Shown: positions 25,245-33,657, counted from the stretch's first letter. The stretch: 49,260 nt of DNA from Glutamicibacter ardleyensis (GCF_014644555.1 NZ_BMKX01000009.1:1-49260), one strand, 5' to 3'. Notes: generated from the sequence alone by a model not told the origin. Numbers and translations: made by a program.

Positions 25245-26047
25245 GCCTTGGTGATGCCATGTCCCGCATCGGGGCAATTCAAGACACAATTTCTCAGGTC
25301 AGCGGCGTTGCTTGGCAGTCCTCACCGACGGCAGTGCGGGCCAGCACAGCGTCTGCCGCGACCAGCGCCCCGGCGGTTCCCGGCAGTGTGGCGACGCCGG
25401 CAAGCTCCATCCCACCCACAATTTTCAGCCAGGCTCTGCAAACCGCAGTGGAAACCACAACACAATCCCAGAAAACCAATGCACCACAGCCAGCAACGGT
25501 GGCACCAGCAGAGATCAAGGCAAAGAGGCCAGTCTCCCCGGTAGCCGAGCCTCCGGCGACTGCCGGCGGAGCCGACGGTACCGCAGTCGTTGCGGCAGCA
25601 AAAAAATACTTGGGCGTGCCCTACGTCTGGGGAGGGAACAATCCGAACGTAGGTTTGGACTGTTCCTCCTTCGTGCAGCACACCTTCAAGGATCTAGGAA
25701 TTTCCTTGCCTCGTGTGGCCCGCCAGCAAGCGAAGGAAGGCACCGAAGTTCCTTCGCTCGCGCAAGCCAAGCCCGGAGATCTGATAGTGACTCGGGGCGG
25801 CGGACATATAGGCATTTATTTGGGCGACAACAAGATGATCCATGCGCCACGTCCCGGTGAAACGGTGAGCATCCGAGAACTGTTTGAAACCGACGCAACC
25901 ATCATGACTATTCGCCGTATCGTGCCGGCCGTAGCTCCTGCAACCGCCGAAACGGCATCCGGCAATTCAACTAATCCCATTGCCGTGGAGAACATTGTGG
26001 CGACGGCGCAGCGCGCACTCTTTGAGAATCAGGTGGTGGGTGCATGA
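25241..26047 (+). CDS. C40-family (NlpC/P60) peptidase of the flagellar operon
   Basis: The 268-residue protein has a C-terminal NlpC/P60 domain (about residues 113-215). Catalytic Cys141 is in GLDCSSFVQ, His189 in GGGHIGIYLG, and a further His201 follows. The first 110 residues are Ala/Pro/Thr-rich linker, with a helical start (MSLGDAMSRIGAIQDTISQV). No signal peptide is visible, so export through the flagellar type III apparatus is plausible. It overlaps fliJ and fliK by 4 bp. It may open the thick peptidoglycan for the rod, the job of FlgJ in Gram-negatives. Function in the rod is inference; the fold and catalytic residues are clear. Confidence 0.88.
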   Translation: MSLGDAMSRIGAIQDTISQVSGVAWQSSPTAVRASTASAATSAPAVPGSVATPASSIPPTIFSQALQTAVETTTQSQKTNAPQPATVAPAEIKAKRPVSPVAEPPATAGGADGTAVVAAAKKYLGVPYVWGGNNPNVGLDCSSFVQHTFKDLGISLPRVARQQAKEGTEVPSLAQAKPGDLIVTRGGGHIGIYLGDNKMIHAPRPGETVSIRELFETDATIMTIRRIVPAVAPATAETASGNSTNPIAVENIVATAQRALFENQVVGA

Positions 26048-27780
26048 TCGGCAATAGTCAAACTTCGCTTGGTGGGGTTCTTGCTCCAGCCGTAAGCTCA
26101 GTGACCCTGAGTAGTGAACTACTGGGAACATCTGGTGGGCACAGCGCTGGCTCGGATGCGCCGGCGCAACTGTTTACCGATGTCCTTGCAACGCACCTTG
26201 GTGCGTTACGCCCAGATGAGAAGTCAGCGACCGCTGCCCCGGAAATAGCTAGTGGGCAGCGGCAAAGCGTGCTGGCCAGTGAAATTAGTCGTGCCGGTGA
26301 GCAAACAACGCTGCGCATCGACGTTCCCCAGGCCCCTTCAGCCGTCGCTTCCGGCACACCAGCCGCCGTGGCGGCGCAAGAGGTGCCTGCAAGTGCAGTT
26401 CGAAGTGCGCAGAACCTCGACATTGCGACGAACCTGTTGCTGCGTGTGGCACCGGGAGAGCTGGCACCGTTGAGCAACACATCGCCGGACGCAGGCGAAG
26501 ACCGTGCAGTGTCCACAGTTGCGGCACCAACAGAGCAAAATGCTGAGCTCTTCGGTACCCAGCAACTAGAGGTGGCAAAATCCTTGATGCTCCGTGTCGA
26601 GAGCGGGACAATCCATGATCTGCGCCTGGAGCAGGACTCGCCGTCTCTTAGTCCGATACTGGCAACCCCCGCAGCTCCGGATCAAATGCAAAACAATGCA
26701 TTGATCACCTCACCGGGCAAAGAATCTTCCTTAGCAGAAGGTTTCTCCCACCCCGGGACGGACGAGGTCTCGGCCGGCAGGGAAATCACCGAACTTGGAG
26801 CGCCGCAGGCCATTGATCCACTGGGCGAATTGGCCCCAGAAAACACTGCTCTTGGCTCGGCACCGCGACAGGAAATTGCCCGTCCCTTGGACTCTGCCCG
26901 GCCGCAGAACTTTGAACCAGCACCGGTTCACGGCAACGGCACCGTATTGGTGGCTGAAGCCGTGATTGCGCCGAGTGCGGCTTCGCGCACCGACGTAGCT
27001 GCATCAGAAATCCCGGAGTTCTCCATAGCTGAAACAACGCCGGTACAAACGGCCAGGGTATCTCCATCGACCACCGGTGAACCCGAACAGCTGCCAGCTC
27101 CTGTGCCTACCCAGGCACCGATGCAAATAGCGGGACCGGCACGCATGGAAGCTACCGCGCCGGCTTCCAGCATCATGAATTCGCAACAGGTGCTGACTGG
27201 GACTGCAGCCGTCACGGCAGCAGAGGAAACGGCTGCTGCTGTGCCAGCGACGCATTCCAGCGTGCCTCAGCTCATCACCGGTGATGCTCCGCAGGCCGCG
27301 CCAACTGCCGCAGCACATGCTCCTCGGCCAAATCCGGTGTACCCGGCCCTGCATCGACAACTCATCGGGCCCATCACCACCTTGGTCACCGAGGCCAATG
27401 GGGAGAAAACCATCAGCATCAATGTCGCTCCGGAAAACCTCGGTCCGGTCACTGTCAAAGCCCACCTCGGTACCGAGGGATTGCGCCTGGATGTCAGCGC
27501 TCCCACCGAAGCCGGGCGCGAAGCATTACGCGCCATGCTTCCGGAATTGCGCAAGGAACTTGCTGCCACCGGAGGCGGGCAGCTCAACCTGGCCTCGGGA
27601 GAACAATCAGCACAACAGCAGCAGCACTCCGGTGCTCAGACACCAAATCCCTGGGGTTCGCGCACTGCCGAATACGTGGCCTCCCAGTTTGCAGGTGTCA
27701 GCGGAGAACCTGCTCCAGCGGCCGAACCCCCAGCACAGACCGGACCGGCCGGTTCGGCTCAACTCGACGTGATCGCCTAA
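26044..27780 (+). CDS. fliK: Flagellar hook-length control protein FliK
   Basis: The 578-residue protein has a long Ala/Pro/Thr/Glu-rich middle of low complexity. Its compact C-terminal domain near residues 440-515 (TISINVAPENLGPVTVKAHL and EALRAMLPELRKELAATG) matches the Flg_hook domain of FliK. FliK measures the hook and switches FlhB export specificity. It lies just upstream of flgD and flgE, the genes for the structure it measures. Confidence 0.88.
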   Translation: MIGNSQTSLGGVLAPAVSSVTLSSELLGTSGGHSAGSDAPAQLFTDVLATHLGALRPDEKSATAAPEIASGQRQSVLASEISRAGEQTTLRIDVPQAPSAVASGTPAAVAAQEVPASAVRSAQNLDIATNLLLRVAPGELAPLSNTSPDAGEDRAVSTVAAPTEQNAELFGTQQLEVAKSLMLRVESGTIHDLRLEQDSPSLSPILATPAAPDQMQNNALITSPGKESSLAEGFSHPGTDEVSAGREITELGAPQAIDPLGELAPENTALGSAPRQEIARPLDSARPQNFEPAPVHGNGTVLVAEAVIAPSAASRTDVAASEIPEFSIAETTPVQTARVSPSTTGEPEQLPAPVPTQAPMQIAGPARMEATAPASSIMNSQQVLTGTAAVTAAEETAAAVPATHSSVPQLITGDAPQAAPTAAAHAPRPNPVYPALHRQLIGPITTLVTEANGEKTISINVAPENLGPVTVKAHLGTEGLRLDVSAPTEAGREALRAMLPELRKELAATGGGQLNLASGEQSAQQQQHSGAQTPNPWGSRTAEYVASQFAGVSGEPAPAAEPPAQTGPAGSAQLDVIA

Positions 27781-27793
27781 GGAAGGAAGAACC

Positions 27794-28261
27794 ATGAGTG
27801 TCTCTGCCATTGAACCCTCCCAATTCGGGAATACGGAAACAGTCACCCGTGCGCCCAAGCAAGCCATGGACTCCGAGGTCTTTTTGCACCTGCTGGTCAC
27901 TCAGCTGGCCAACCAGGACCCGAGCTCTCCGATGGACAGCAACCAGATGATATCCCAAGCCACGGAACTGGCCTCCATGGAGCGGATGAACACGCTGGCC
28001 GCTACCCAGCAATCTGCCCTGGATATCCAAGCGCGCCAGGCAGCAGCGGCGCTGATTGGCCAGGAGATCACCACCGGATCCGAGCCGCCGGTCAGCGGAG
28101 TGGTGGACTCGGTGTCCTTCAACGAGGATGGTCCGTTACTGCGGGTAGGTGAACAGCTGATTCCCTACGCACAGGTCATCAAGGTAAATGCCGCGCCAGC
28201 CGCAGAACAACCGGTGGCCCCGGAACCGGAAGGAACACCGGGCGAAAGCCAGAACGTTTGA
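27794..28261 (+). CDS. flgD: Flagellar hook assembly scaffold FlgD
   Basis: The 155-residue protein has the conserved FlgD N-terminal region SEVFLHLLVTQLANQDPSSP and the following NQMISQATELASMERM stretch. It ends after about 150 residues, so it keeps only the minimal N-terminal and linker part and lacks the C-terminal FlgD repeats of enteric proteins. It caps the growing hook. A GGAAGGAAG ribosome site precedes the ATG. Confidence 0.9.
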   Translation: MSVSAIEPSQFGNTETVTRAPKQAMDSEVFLHLLVTQLANQDPSSPMDSNQMISQATELASMERMNTLAATQQSALDIQARQAAAALIGQEITTGSEPPVSGVVDSVSFNEDGPLLRVGEQLIPYAQVIKVNAAPAAEQPVAPEPEGTPGESQNV

Positions 28262-28325
28262 GTTAGCCACGAACACCAACTAGAGCACATCCCCGAGCAA
28301 TTCTCCTTACATAGAAAGTCTTAAA

Positions 28326-29498
28326 ATGCTCCGTTCACTGTATTCAGGAATTTCAGGTCTACGCGCCCACCAGACGATGCTGGACGCCACCGGCAATAAC
28401 ATTGCCAACGTCAACACCTCCGGCTTCAAATCCTCATCGGTCCAGTTCCAGGACACCCTGTCGCAAATGACCCAGGGTGGCACCGCACCTGCAGAGGACG
28501 CCGCCGGCGGCAACCCTGCACAGGTTGGACTGGGTGTGCAGGTAGCTGGAATCACCACGAACTTCGCCCAAGGCGCCGCGCAGAACACCGGGCGCTCCTC
28601 GGACATGATGATTGCCGGCGACGGATTTTTTGTCACCCGCAACGGCAACGCCAACTCGCTGACCCGCGCCGGAGCTTTTGACTTTGATGCCAATGGGCGG
28701 CTGGTCAGCCCGGACGGCGGCATTGTCCAGGGCTGGATGGCTGACAATGCGGGGAACCTTGCCACGGGTGGAGCGCTCAGCGATATTGCCCTGCCCAAGG
28801 GAATGCTTTCTCCGGGCAGCGCCACTACCGCCGCCACCATGGAAGGCAACCTGCCAAAGGAGGCAGCGCCCGGTGAGCAGTTGGTGCGCGAAATCGAGAT
28901 CTTCGCTGCTGACGGCACCTCATCGATGCTTTCGCTCAGCTTCACCCGCACCGGCAACGGCTGGACCGTGGCGAACAGCGATGGCACCGGTGCCACTGCG
29001 GCCTTGGCCCAGCAGCCAGACGGCTCACTGACCGGACCGGCAACCACCGCGTTCAAGGGTGTCAACGTCAATTTGAGCGGTCTGACCGGGTACGCGGAAC
29101 TGCGCACGGTGTCCATCGCCAACCAGAACGGACGTGCCGCAGGAACCCTTGAGTCCTTCACCCTCGGCGCCGACGGGTCGCTGACCGGTGCCTTCTCCAA
29201 CGGCACCCAGCAAGTCGTGGCGCAGATTGCTCTGGGCAACGTGACAAACCCTGCGGGTCTGCAGAAAAATGGCGGCTCCTCCTACTCGGTGACTGCCAAC
29301 TCCGGAGCCATCGAGTTCGGCACTCCGGGTTCCGCCGGCTTCGGCTCCATCTCCGGGGGCATGCTGGAAATGTCCAACGTGGACCTGTCCCAAGAATTCA
29401 CCAACCTCATTGTGGCCCAGCGCGGTTTCCAAGCCAACGCACGCATCATCACCACGGGAGATGAAATTCTCCAAGAACTGACAAACCTCAAGCGCTAG
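28326..29498 (+). CDS. flgE: Flagellar hook protein FlgE
   Basis: The 390-residue hook protein starts MLRSLYSGISGLRAHQTMLD and has the axial motif GNNIANVNTSGFKSSSVQFQ. The D1/D2 regions follow, and the C-terminal helix contains SQEFTNLIVAQRGFQANARI. It is the only FlgE/F/G-type gene in the window, so it may also supply or replace distal rod functions; flgF and flgG were not found. A 64-bp gap separates it from flgD, and no promoter was recognised in it. Confidence 0.93.
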   Translation: MLRSLYSGISGLRAHQTMLDATGNNIANVNTSGFKSSSVQFQDTLSQMTQGGTAPAEDAAGGNPAQVGLGVQVAGITTNFAQGAAQNTGRSSDMMIAGDGFFVTRNGNANSLTRAGAFDFDANGRLVSPDGGIVQGWMADNAGNLATGGALSDIALPKGMLSPGSATTAATMEGNLPKEAAPGEQLVREIEIFAADGTSSMLSLSFTRTGNGWTVANSDGTGATAALAQQPDGSLTGPATTAFKGVNVNLSGLTGYAELRTVSIANQNGRAAGTLESFTLGADGSLTGAFSNGTQQVVAQIALGNVTNPAGLQKNGGSSYSVTANSGAIEFGTPGSAGFGSISGGMLEMSNVDLSQEFTNLIVAQRGFQANARIITTGDEILQELTNLKR

Positions 29499-29511
29499 CC
29501 GCGCGGCTCTG

Positions 29512-29547
29512 GGCAGGAACGCAGCTAACGCGTAGCGCGTTCCTGCC
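29512..29547 (+). repeat. 11-bp inverted repeat after flgE that contains the flbD promoter
   Basis: GGCAGGAACGC (29512-29522) and GCGTTCCTGCC (29537-29547) are perfect complements around a 14-nt loop. The TAAC of the flbD promoter lies in the loop and the -10 begins within the right arm. In transcripts arriving from flgE the repeat would fold as a strong hairpin without a T-tract. Confidence 0.65.
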
Positions 29548-29552
29548 GAGAG
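29526..29552 (+). promoter_or_regulatory. Sigma-28-type promoter of flbD-motA-motB
   Basis: TAAC (29526-29529), a 15-nt spacer and GCCGAGAG (29545-29552) differ from the fliC promoter by one base. The predicted start is about 29559, giving a leader of about 14 nt with the AAAGGA site before the GTG of flbD. Confidence 0.65.
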
Positions 29553-29572
29553 TTGGCAGGTGAAAGGACTGG

Positions 29573-29791
29573 GTGGACTTGATCGTTTTAACCAGACTGA
29601 ACAACACCCGCGTAGCGGTCAATGCAGACTTGATCGAGCGGATACAGCAGAACCCGGACACCGTAGTCATCATGGCCAACGGTGCCAAATACGTGGTGCG
29701 CGAAACCATGGAAGACATCGTTTCCCTGTGCGCCGGCTACCGGGCACGAGTCATCTCCTTGGCTCGACTGCACGACCGCGCCACACACTAA
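29573..29791 (+). CDS. flbD: FlbD-family flagellar protein
   Basis: The 72-residue protein matches the FlbD/SwrD family: MDLIVLTRLNNTRVAVNADL at the start, then IERIQQNPDTVVIMANGAKY and a short C-terminal helix. In Bacillus the homologue SwrD increases swarming motor power and is encoded next to motor genes. The GTG start has AAGGA 4 bp upstream. It is first in a unit with motA and motB. Confidence 0.88.
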   Translation: MDLIVLTRLNNTRVAVNADLIERIQQNPDTVVIMANGAKYVVRETMEDIVSLCAGYRARVISLARLHDRATH

Positions 29792-29819
29792 CCGCCAGCA
29801 GCTTCGACGAAGGACTTCC

Positions 29820-30638
29820 TTGGATCCCGCAACACTCATAGGCCTGTTGCTGGCCTTCGGCGCCATGTTCACCATGATCATCATGGAAGGCGCCAGCATC
29901 ACTTCCATCTTGCTGCCCGCACCGATGATCATCGTCTTCTTCGGCACCCTGGCGGTTGGCCTGGCCAGCGGCACCATCAAAGACACCATCTCGGCAATCA
30001 AAATGCTGCCCAAGGCATTTCGTGGAAAACTTGCCCCTGCCGGGGACACCATCGACAAGCTCGTTGAGCTGGCTACGGTGGCCCGCAAGGATGGGCTGCT
30101 CGCATTGGAGGCCGAAGGCCGCGGCATCAAGGACCCATTCCTTTCACGCTCGCTGCAGTCACTGGCCGACGGCATGGATGGCGACGAACTCAGCGAACAG
30201 CTCGAAGACGATATTTCCAGCAAGGAACGCGCCGACGCGGTGGGCTACAAGTGGTTCAACACGTTGGGCGGCTACGCGCCGACCGTGGGCATTATCGGCA
30301 CCGTGGTTTCGCTGACCCACGTACTGGAAAACCTCTCCAAACCAGATGAACTGGGGCATATGATCGCTGCAGCCTTCGTCGCCACCCTGTGGGGACTGGT
30401 TTCCTCGAACTTCATCTGGCTGCCTATTGGAGCCAGGCTGCGCCGGCTGTCCGAAATCGAGGTCGAGCAGATGAATGTGGTCATGGAGGGAGTGCTCGCG
30501 ATCCAATCCGGCATCCAGCCCTTGCTGCTTGATGAAAAACTGCGTTCCATGCTGCCGCCAACCGCCGCCGGCAAGAAGGGCAAGAAGAACGCGCTCGCCG
30601 TGGCCGAGGAGCCCGAGAGCTTTGAGGCGGCCGCGTGA
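29820..30638 (+). CDS. motA: Flagellar stator protein MotA
   Basis: The 272-residue protein starts with a membrane helix (ATLIGLLLAFGAMFTMIIM). A second span follows near residues 32-50, then a large cytoplasmic loop with charged residues, and two C-terminal spans including GYAPTVGIIGTVVSLTHVL. The TTG at 29820 has AAGGA 5 bp upstream and gives the usual N-terminus. MotA surrounds MotB in the ion-driven stator and contacts FliG. It overlaps motB by 4 bp. Confidence 0.92.
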   Translation: MDPATLIGLLLAFGAMFTMIIMEGASITSILLPAPMIIVFFGTLAVGLASGTIKDTISAIKMLPKAFRGKLAPAGDTIDKLVELATVARKDGLLALEAEGRGIKDPFLSRSLQSLADGMDGDELSEQLEDDISSKERADAVGYKWFNTLGGYAPTVGIIGTVVSLTHVLENLSKPDELGHMIAAAFVATLWGLVSSNFIWLPIGARLRRLSEIEVEQMNVVMEGVLAIQSGIQPLLLDEKLRSMLPPTAAGKKGKKNALAVAEEPESFEAAA

Positions 30639-31441
30639 GCCGTCGGCGCAGCCGCCGGTCTTCCGTTGCCCAGGAACCGGAGAACCACGAACGCTGGATG
30701 GCCTCCTATATGGACATGGTCACCGTGCTGATGTGCCTTTTCATCGTGCTTTATGCCATGTCCACGGTGGACCAGGGTAAATTTGCGGCGTTGAAGGACT
30801 CGTTGGCTACAGGGTTTGGCGTCGAAGACATCCAGCGCATCGACACCGCCGAGGGAGTCGTGGTGCCGCCGGAACTCTCGGGTACCACCGGGTTGCTGGC
30901 AGATACGACGCTTGAGGGTATGGGCCCCGAAGAACTGGCTAAGCGGGCCGAAGCAGAACATTCGGAACTCGACGCGCTGCGCAAGAAAATAGATGCAAAA
31001 CTCGTGGAGACCGGCCATGCCGGGGTGGCTGCATACAATATCGACGCACGCGGACTGACGGTGCTCCTGGTGAGCGCCGAAACTTTTTTTGTCCCGAACA
31101 GTGCCGAGCTGGCAAACGAAGCCGAAGAAATCATCGACGCGATTTCCCCCATCTTGGCGGACTCAGGCAAGCATATCCAGGTGGAAGGTTTCGCCGACGA
31201 ACTGCGCCCGATTGATCCGTACCCCACCAACTGGGAACTGTCCGCCAGCCGGGCCACGGGGGTGCTGCGCGCCATGGTCGAGGACGGATCGGTGGCCCCT
31301 GACCATATTGCCTCCGTGGGCTACGGCGATGCCCGCCCTTTAAAGGGAAATGAGAAGCGCTCGCTGAACCGGCGCGTGGATATTGTGGTGCTCTCCGATC
31401 AGCCAGAATCGGTCAGAAATCTGTTAGCACAGGTGAAGTAG
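30635..31441 (+). CDS. motB: Flagellar stator protein MotB
   Basis: The 268-residue protein has one N-terminal membrane helix with the essential ion-binding Asp27 (WMASYMDMVTVLMCLFIVLY). A plug/linker follows, then a C-terminal OmpA-like peptidoglycan-binding domain (about residues 145-262, with VEGFADE and NWELSASRA). The helix mixes features of proton- and sodium-type stators: FIVLYA as in Bacillus MotB, LMC as in PomB. The coupling ion is therefore not assigned. The GTG start overlaps the motA stop. Confidence 0.92.
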   Translation: MSRRRSRRSSVAQEPENHERWMASYMDMVTVLMCLFIVLYAMSTVDQGKFAALKDSLATGFGVEDIQRIDTAEGVVVPPELSGTTGLLADTTLEGMGPEELAKRAEAEHSELDALRKKIDAKLVETGHAGVAAYNIDARGLTVLLVSAETFFVPNSAELANEAEEIIDAISPILADSGKHIQVEGFADELRPIDPYPTNWELSASRATGVLRAMVEDGSVAPDHIASVGYGDARPLKGNEKRSLNRRVDIVVLSDQPESVRNLLAQVK

Positions 31442-31491
31442 TCTTTTATCCCACTTGTTGGTGCGTTGCGCGAAGAATTTGCGCACTTGGC

Positions 31492-31518
31492 TAACCAGCA
31501 CGGTTTTTGTGCCGATAG
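31492..31518 (+). promoter_or_regulatory. Sigma-28-type promoter of the fliM operon
   Basis: TAAC (31492-31495), a 15-nt spacer and GCCGATAG (31511-31518) are identical to the fliC promoter in both boxes. The predicted start is about 31525, two bases before the GTG at 31527, which suggests a leaderless fliM message. It also means the reading frame upstream of 31527 is promoter, not coding sequence. Confidence 0.8.
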
Positions 31519-31526
31519 TGCGGTTC

Positions 31527-32450
31527 GTGACTTCTATGCCCGCGGGCGTTGCCGGATCCGGCGGCTCGCTATTCTCCTCTGCCAAGGCCTCCAAAGCAGT
31601 AGTCTATGATTTCCGCCGTCCCACCAATTTGCGCCGCGAACATGCCCGGGTGCTGGAGATGGCCTTCGAGACCTTTGCCCGTCAATGGGGAACCCAGCTG
31701 ACGGCAAAACTCAGGGTGCTGTCCCAAGCAACCCTCGAATCGGTGTCCATGCTCAGCTACGACGACTATGTGGCCGAACTTCCCGCGCAAACCACCATGG
31801 TGCTCTGCGAAGTCGAGGGCCGCGAGGCCCGTACCGTCATCCAGTTCCCTGCGGCCGAGGCACTGAATTGGGTAGCTCACATGCTGGGCAGCAGCACCGA
31901 TATCGACGCGCCCGAACGTCCCTTCACGCGTATCGAGCAGACTCTCGTGCGGGCACTGATGGTTGAGGCCCTGGAAGATCTGCGCTATTCGCTGGGTTCC
32001 TTGCTGCACCGCGAAATATCGGTGCTCTCGCTGAGCCACCAGCCGCAGTTCGCCCAGGCGGCCCCGAAGTCCGAGATCATGATTGTGGTCAAGCTCCAGA
32101 TCCGGGTGGGGGAGCACCGGGTTGCATCATCCGTTGCGCTTCCGGCAGATCTGCTGCTGCCCCAACTGGGAGACGCGAACCCGCGCACCCCGGTGGAGGA
32201 AGCCGCTGGACTGCTGAGCCAATCGGTGGCCACGGTCCCGGTGGAAGTCGCACTGAGCGTCAAGTCCGCCACGGTCAAACCCCAAGACATCCTGAATCTG
32301 GCTGTGGGAGACGTGCTCCCGCTGGGGCATCGAGTACACAAGCCATTTGAACTTTCCATAGAAGGCCGCCGGCTGGGTACCGCCGCGGCTGGAACCCGTG
32401 GCGGCCGGATTGCCGCAGTCATCGTTTCGACCGAGGAGAATTCGCTATGA
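31527..32450 (+). CDS. fliM: Flagellar motor switch protein FliM
   Basis: The roughly 307-residue C-ring protein has the FliM middle domain (VYDFRRPTNLRREHARVLEM and FARQWGTQLTAKLRVLSQ). Its C-terminal SpoA/FliN-like domain includes QDILNLAVGDVLPLGHRV. I place the start at GTG 31527, or possibly ATG 31536, because a sigma-28-type promoter occupies the sequence before it; the frame remains open to 31455 but without a ribosome site. The usual N-terminal EIDAL peptide that binds phosphorylated CheY is absent in every upstream frame. It overlaps fliN by 4 bp. Confidence 0.9.
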   Translation: MTSMPAGVAGSGGSLFSSAKASKAVVYDFRRPTNLRREHARVLEMAFETFARQWGTQLTAKLRVLSQATLESVSMLSYDDYVAELPAQTTMVLCEVEGREARTVIQFPAAEALNWVAHMLGSSTDIDAPERPFTRIEQTLVRALMVEALEDLRYSLGSLLHREISVLSLSHQPQFAQAAPKSEIMIVVKLQIRVGEHRVASSVALPADLLLPQLGDANPRTPVEEAAGLLSQSVATVPVEVALSVKSATVKPQDILNLAVGDVLPLGHRVHKPFELSIEGRRLGTAAAGTRGGRIAAVIVSTEENSL

Positions 32451-33196
32451 GTTCACAGACCCCATCCGCGACCGCACTGCATTCAGTCGCACTGTATAGC
32501 GCCGCGGCGGAAGCCCTGGCGGCCATGCTTCCGGCCAACTCGTCGGTCGAGGCAGTGCCCTTCACCGGCGCACGCGGTGAACTTTTGAAGCTCACCGCCG
32601 GCGAGACTGTCGGCGCAAGCTTTGTAGGACAGCCTTCTGCCGAAGTTGCCTTGCAGGTGAATGCTGAACTGCTCGGTGCCGGAGAACAGCGCCGTTCGGC
32701 TCGCTTCTCCACCGCAGATCTTTTGCGTCCGGCGCTGGAAGCGTCCACGGCGGTGCTCGGTGCCGGAGTGCTCTCCACGCAGAATGCCCCAAGCGCCCAA
32801 GCACTTCTCGAAGATCCGGAAACCGTGTGCTTTGAATTGCGCGTCTCCGGTGAGAACGCAGGTTTCTTCGCCATGCGCCTGCGTGACAACGCGCAGGTGC
32901 AGCCTGCCGCCGAGACCGGCGCTCCGGCACCTCTGGAGGATATCGCCAGCAGGTTGGGTCGGATCAATAACGTGGACATGTCGCTGACAGTGGAAATCGG
33001 CCGCACTCGAATGTCGGTACGCGATGTGCTGGGTCTGGAGCCCGGCGCGGTAGTGGAACTTGATCGTTCGGCAGGCGCGCCGGCGGACATCTTGCTCAAT
33101 GGCAGGCTCATCGCCCAGGGCGAGGTTGTGGTCATGGACCAGGATTACGGCGTGCGCATTACCCAGATTCTTGATGTTGATGGGGGACCGGCCTAG
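32447..33196 (+). CDS. fliN: Flagellar motor switch protein FliN, with long N-terminal region
   Basis: The 249-residue protein has a C-terminal FliN/SpoA domain at about residues 170-245 (INNVDMSLTVEIGRTRMSVR and LEPGAVVELDRSAGAPADIL). The first 165 residues are an extra region reminiscent of the CheC-like part of FliY. The stretch ADLLRPALEASTAVLGAG sits where FliY has an active helix, but the CheC E-x3-N phosphatase motif is not seen. It is about twice the length of enteric FliN. It builds the C-ring with FliM. It overlaps fliM by 4 bp. Confidence 0.88.
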   Translation: MSSQTPSATALHSVALYSAAAEALAAMLPANSSVEAVPFTGARGELLKLTAGETVGASFVGQPSAEVALQVNAELLGAGEQRRSARFSTADLLRPALEASTAVLGAGVLSTQNAPSAQALLEDPETVCFELRVSGENAGFFAMRLRDNAQVQPAAETGAPAPLEDIASRLGRINNVDMSLTVEIGRTRMSVRDVLGLEPGAVVELDRSAGAPADILLNGRLIAQGEVVVMDQDYGVRITQILDVDGGPA

Positions 33197-33198
33197 CC

Positions 33199-33657
33199 GT
33201 GGATAGTTTTTTCATGCTGCTTCGGGTCATAGTATCCCTGGCGGCGGTCTTCGGGCTGCTTTTCTACCTGCGCAAGAAGCTCGGTGCACGTATGGGTGCA
33301 GCGCCTTCCGCGCAGCTTCGCATCATTGAACGCAAACAGCTGGCGGCGAAGTCCAGTCTTGCCCTGGTGGAAGTATCCGGGCGCCGCTACCTGCTGGGAG
33401 TCGCAGAATCCAGCGTCAACGTCCTGGATTCTTATGAAGCACCCGAAATCGAAGAATCTGAAGAACCGGCGGACGGGCAGCCAGTTGAAAGCCAGGATAC
33501 TGAGGGGGAGCGCGAAAAAGCATTTGCTCTGACGCTGAACCGGAGCTCTGCGAACTTCAAAGCTCTCAACGGCCTGGCAGATCCGCTGGCCGGCTCGATA
33601 CTTTCGGCGCAGACCTGGCGGAACATGCGCGAGGCCTTGCGCAGGACAGTACGCTAA
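33199..33657 (+). CDS. fliO: Flagellar biosynthesis protein FliO
   Basis: The 152-residue protein has one N-terminal membrane helix (FFMLLRVIVSLAAVFGLLFY). A basic stretch and a small cytoplasmic domain (LRIIERKQLAAKSSLALVEV) with the pattern of FliO follow. FliO helps assemble the FliP ring of the export gate. It starts with GTG two bases after the fliN stop, and its stop overlaps the fliP start. The gene order fliN-fliO-fliP supports the call. Confidence 0.87.
   Translation: MDSFFMLLRVIVSLAAVFGLLFYLRKKLGARMGAAPSAQLRIIERKQLAAKSSLALVEVSGRRYLLGVAESSVNVLDSYEAPEIEESEEPADGQPVESQDTEGEREKAFALTLNRSSANFKALNGLADPLAGSILSAQTWRNMREALRRTVR

Noticed and set aside
31455-31526. N-terminal extension of fliM to a TTG at 31455
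   Set aside because: No ribosome site, no similarity to FliM N-termini, and the stretch contains a full sigma-28-type promoter at 31492-31518.
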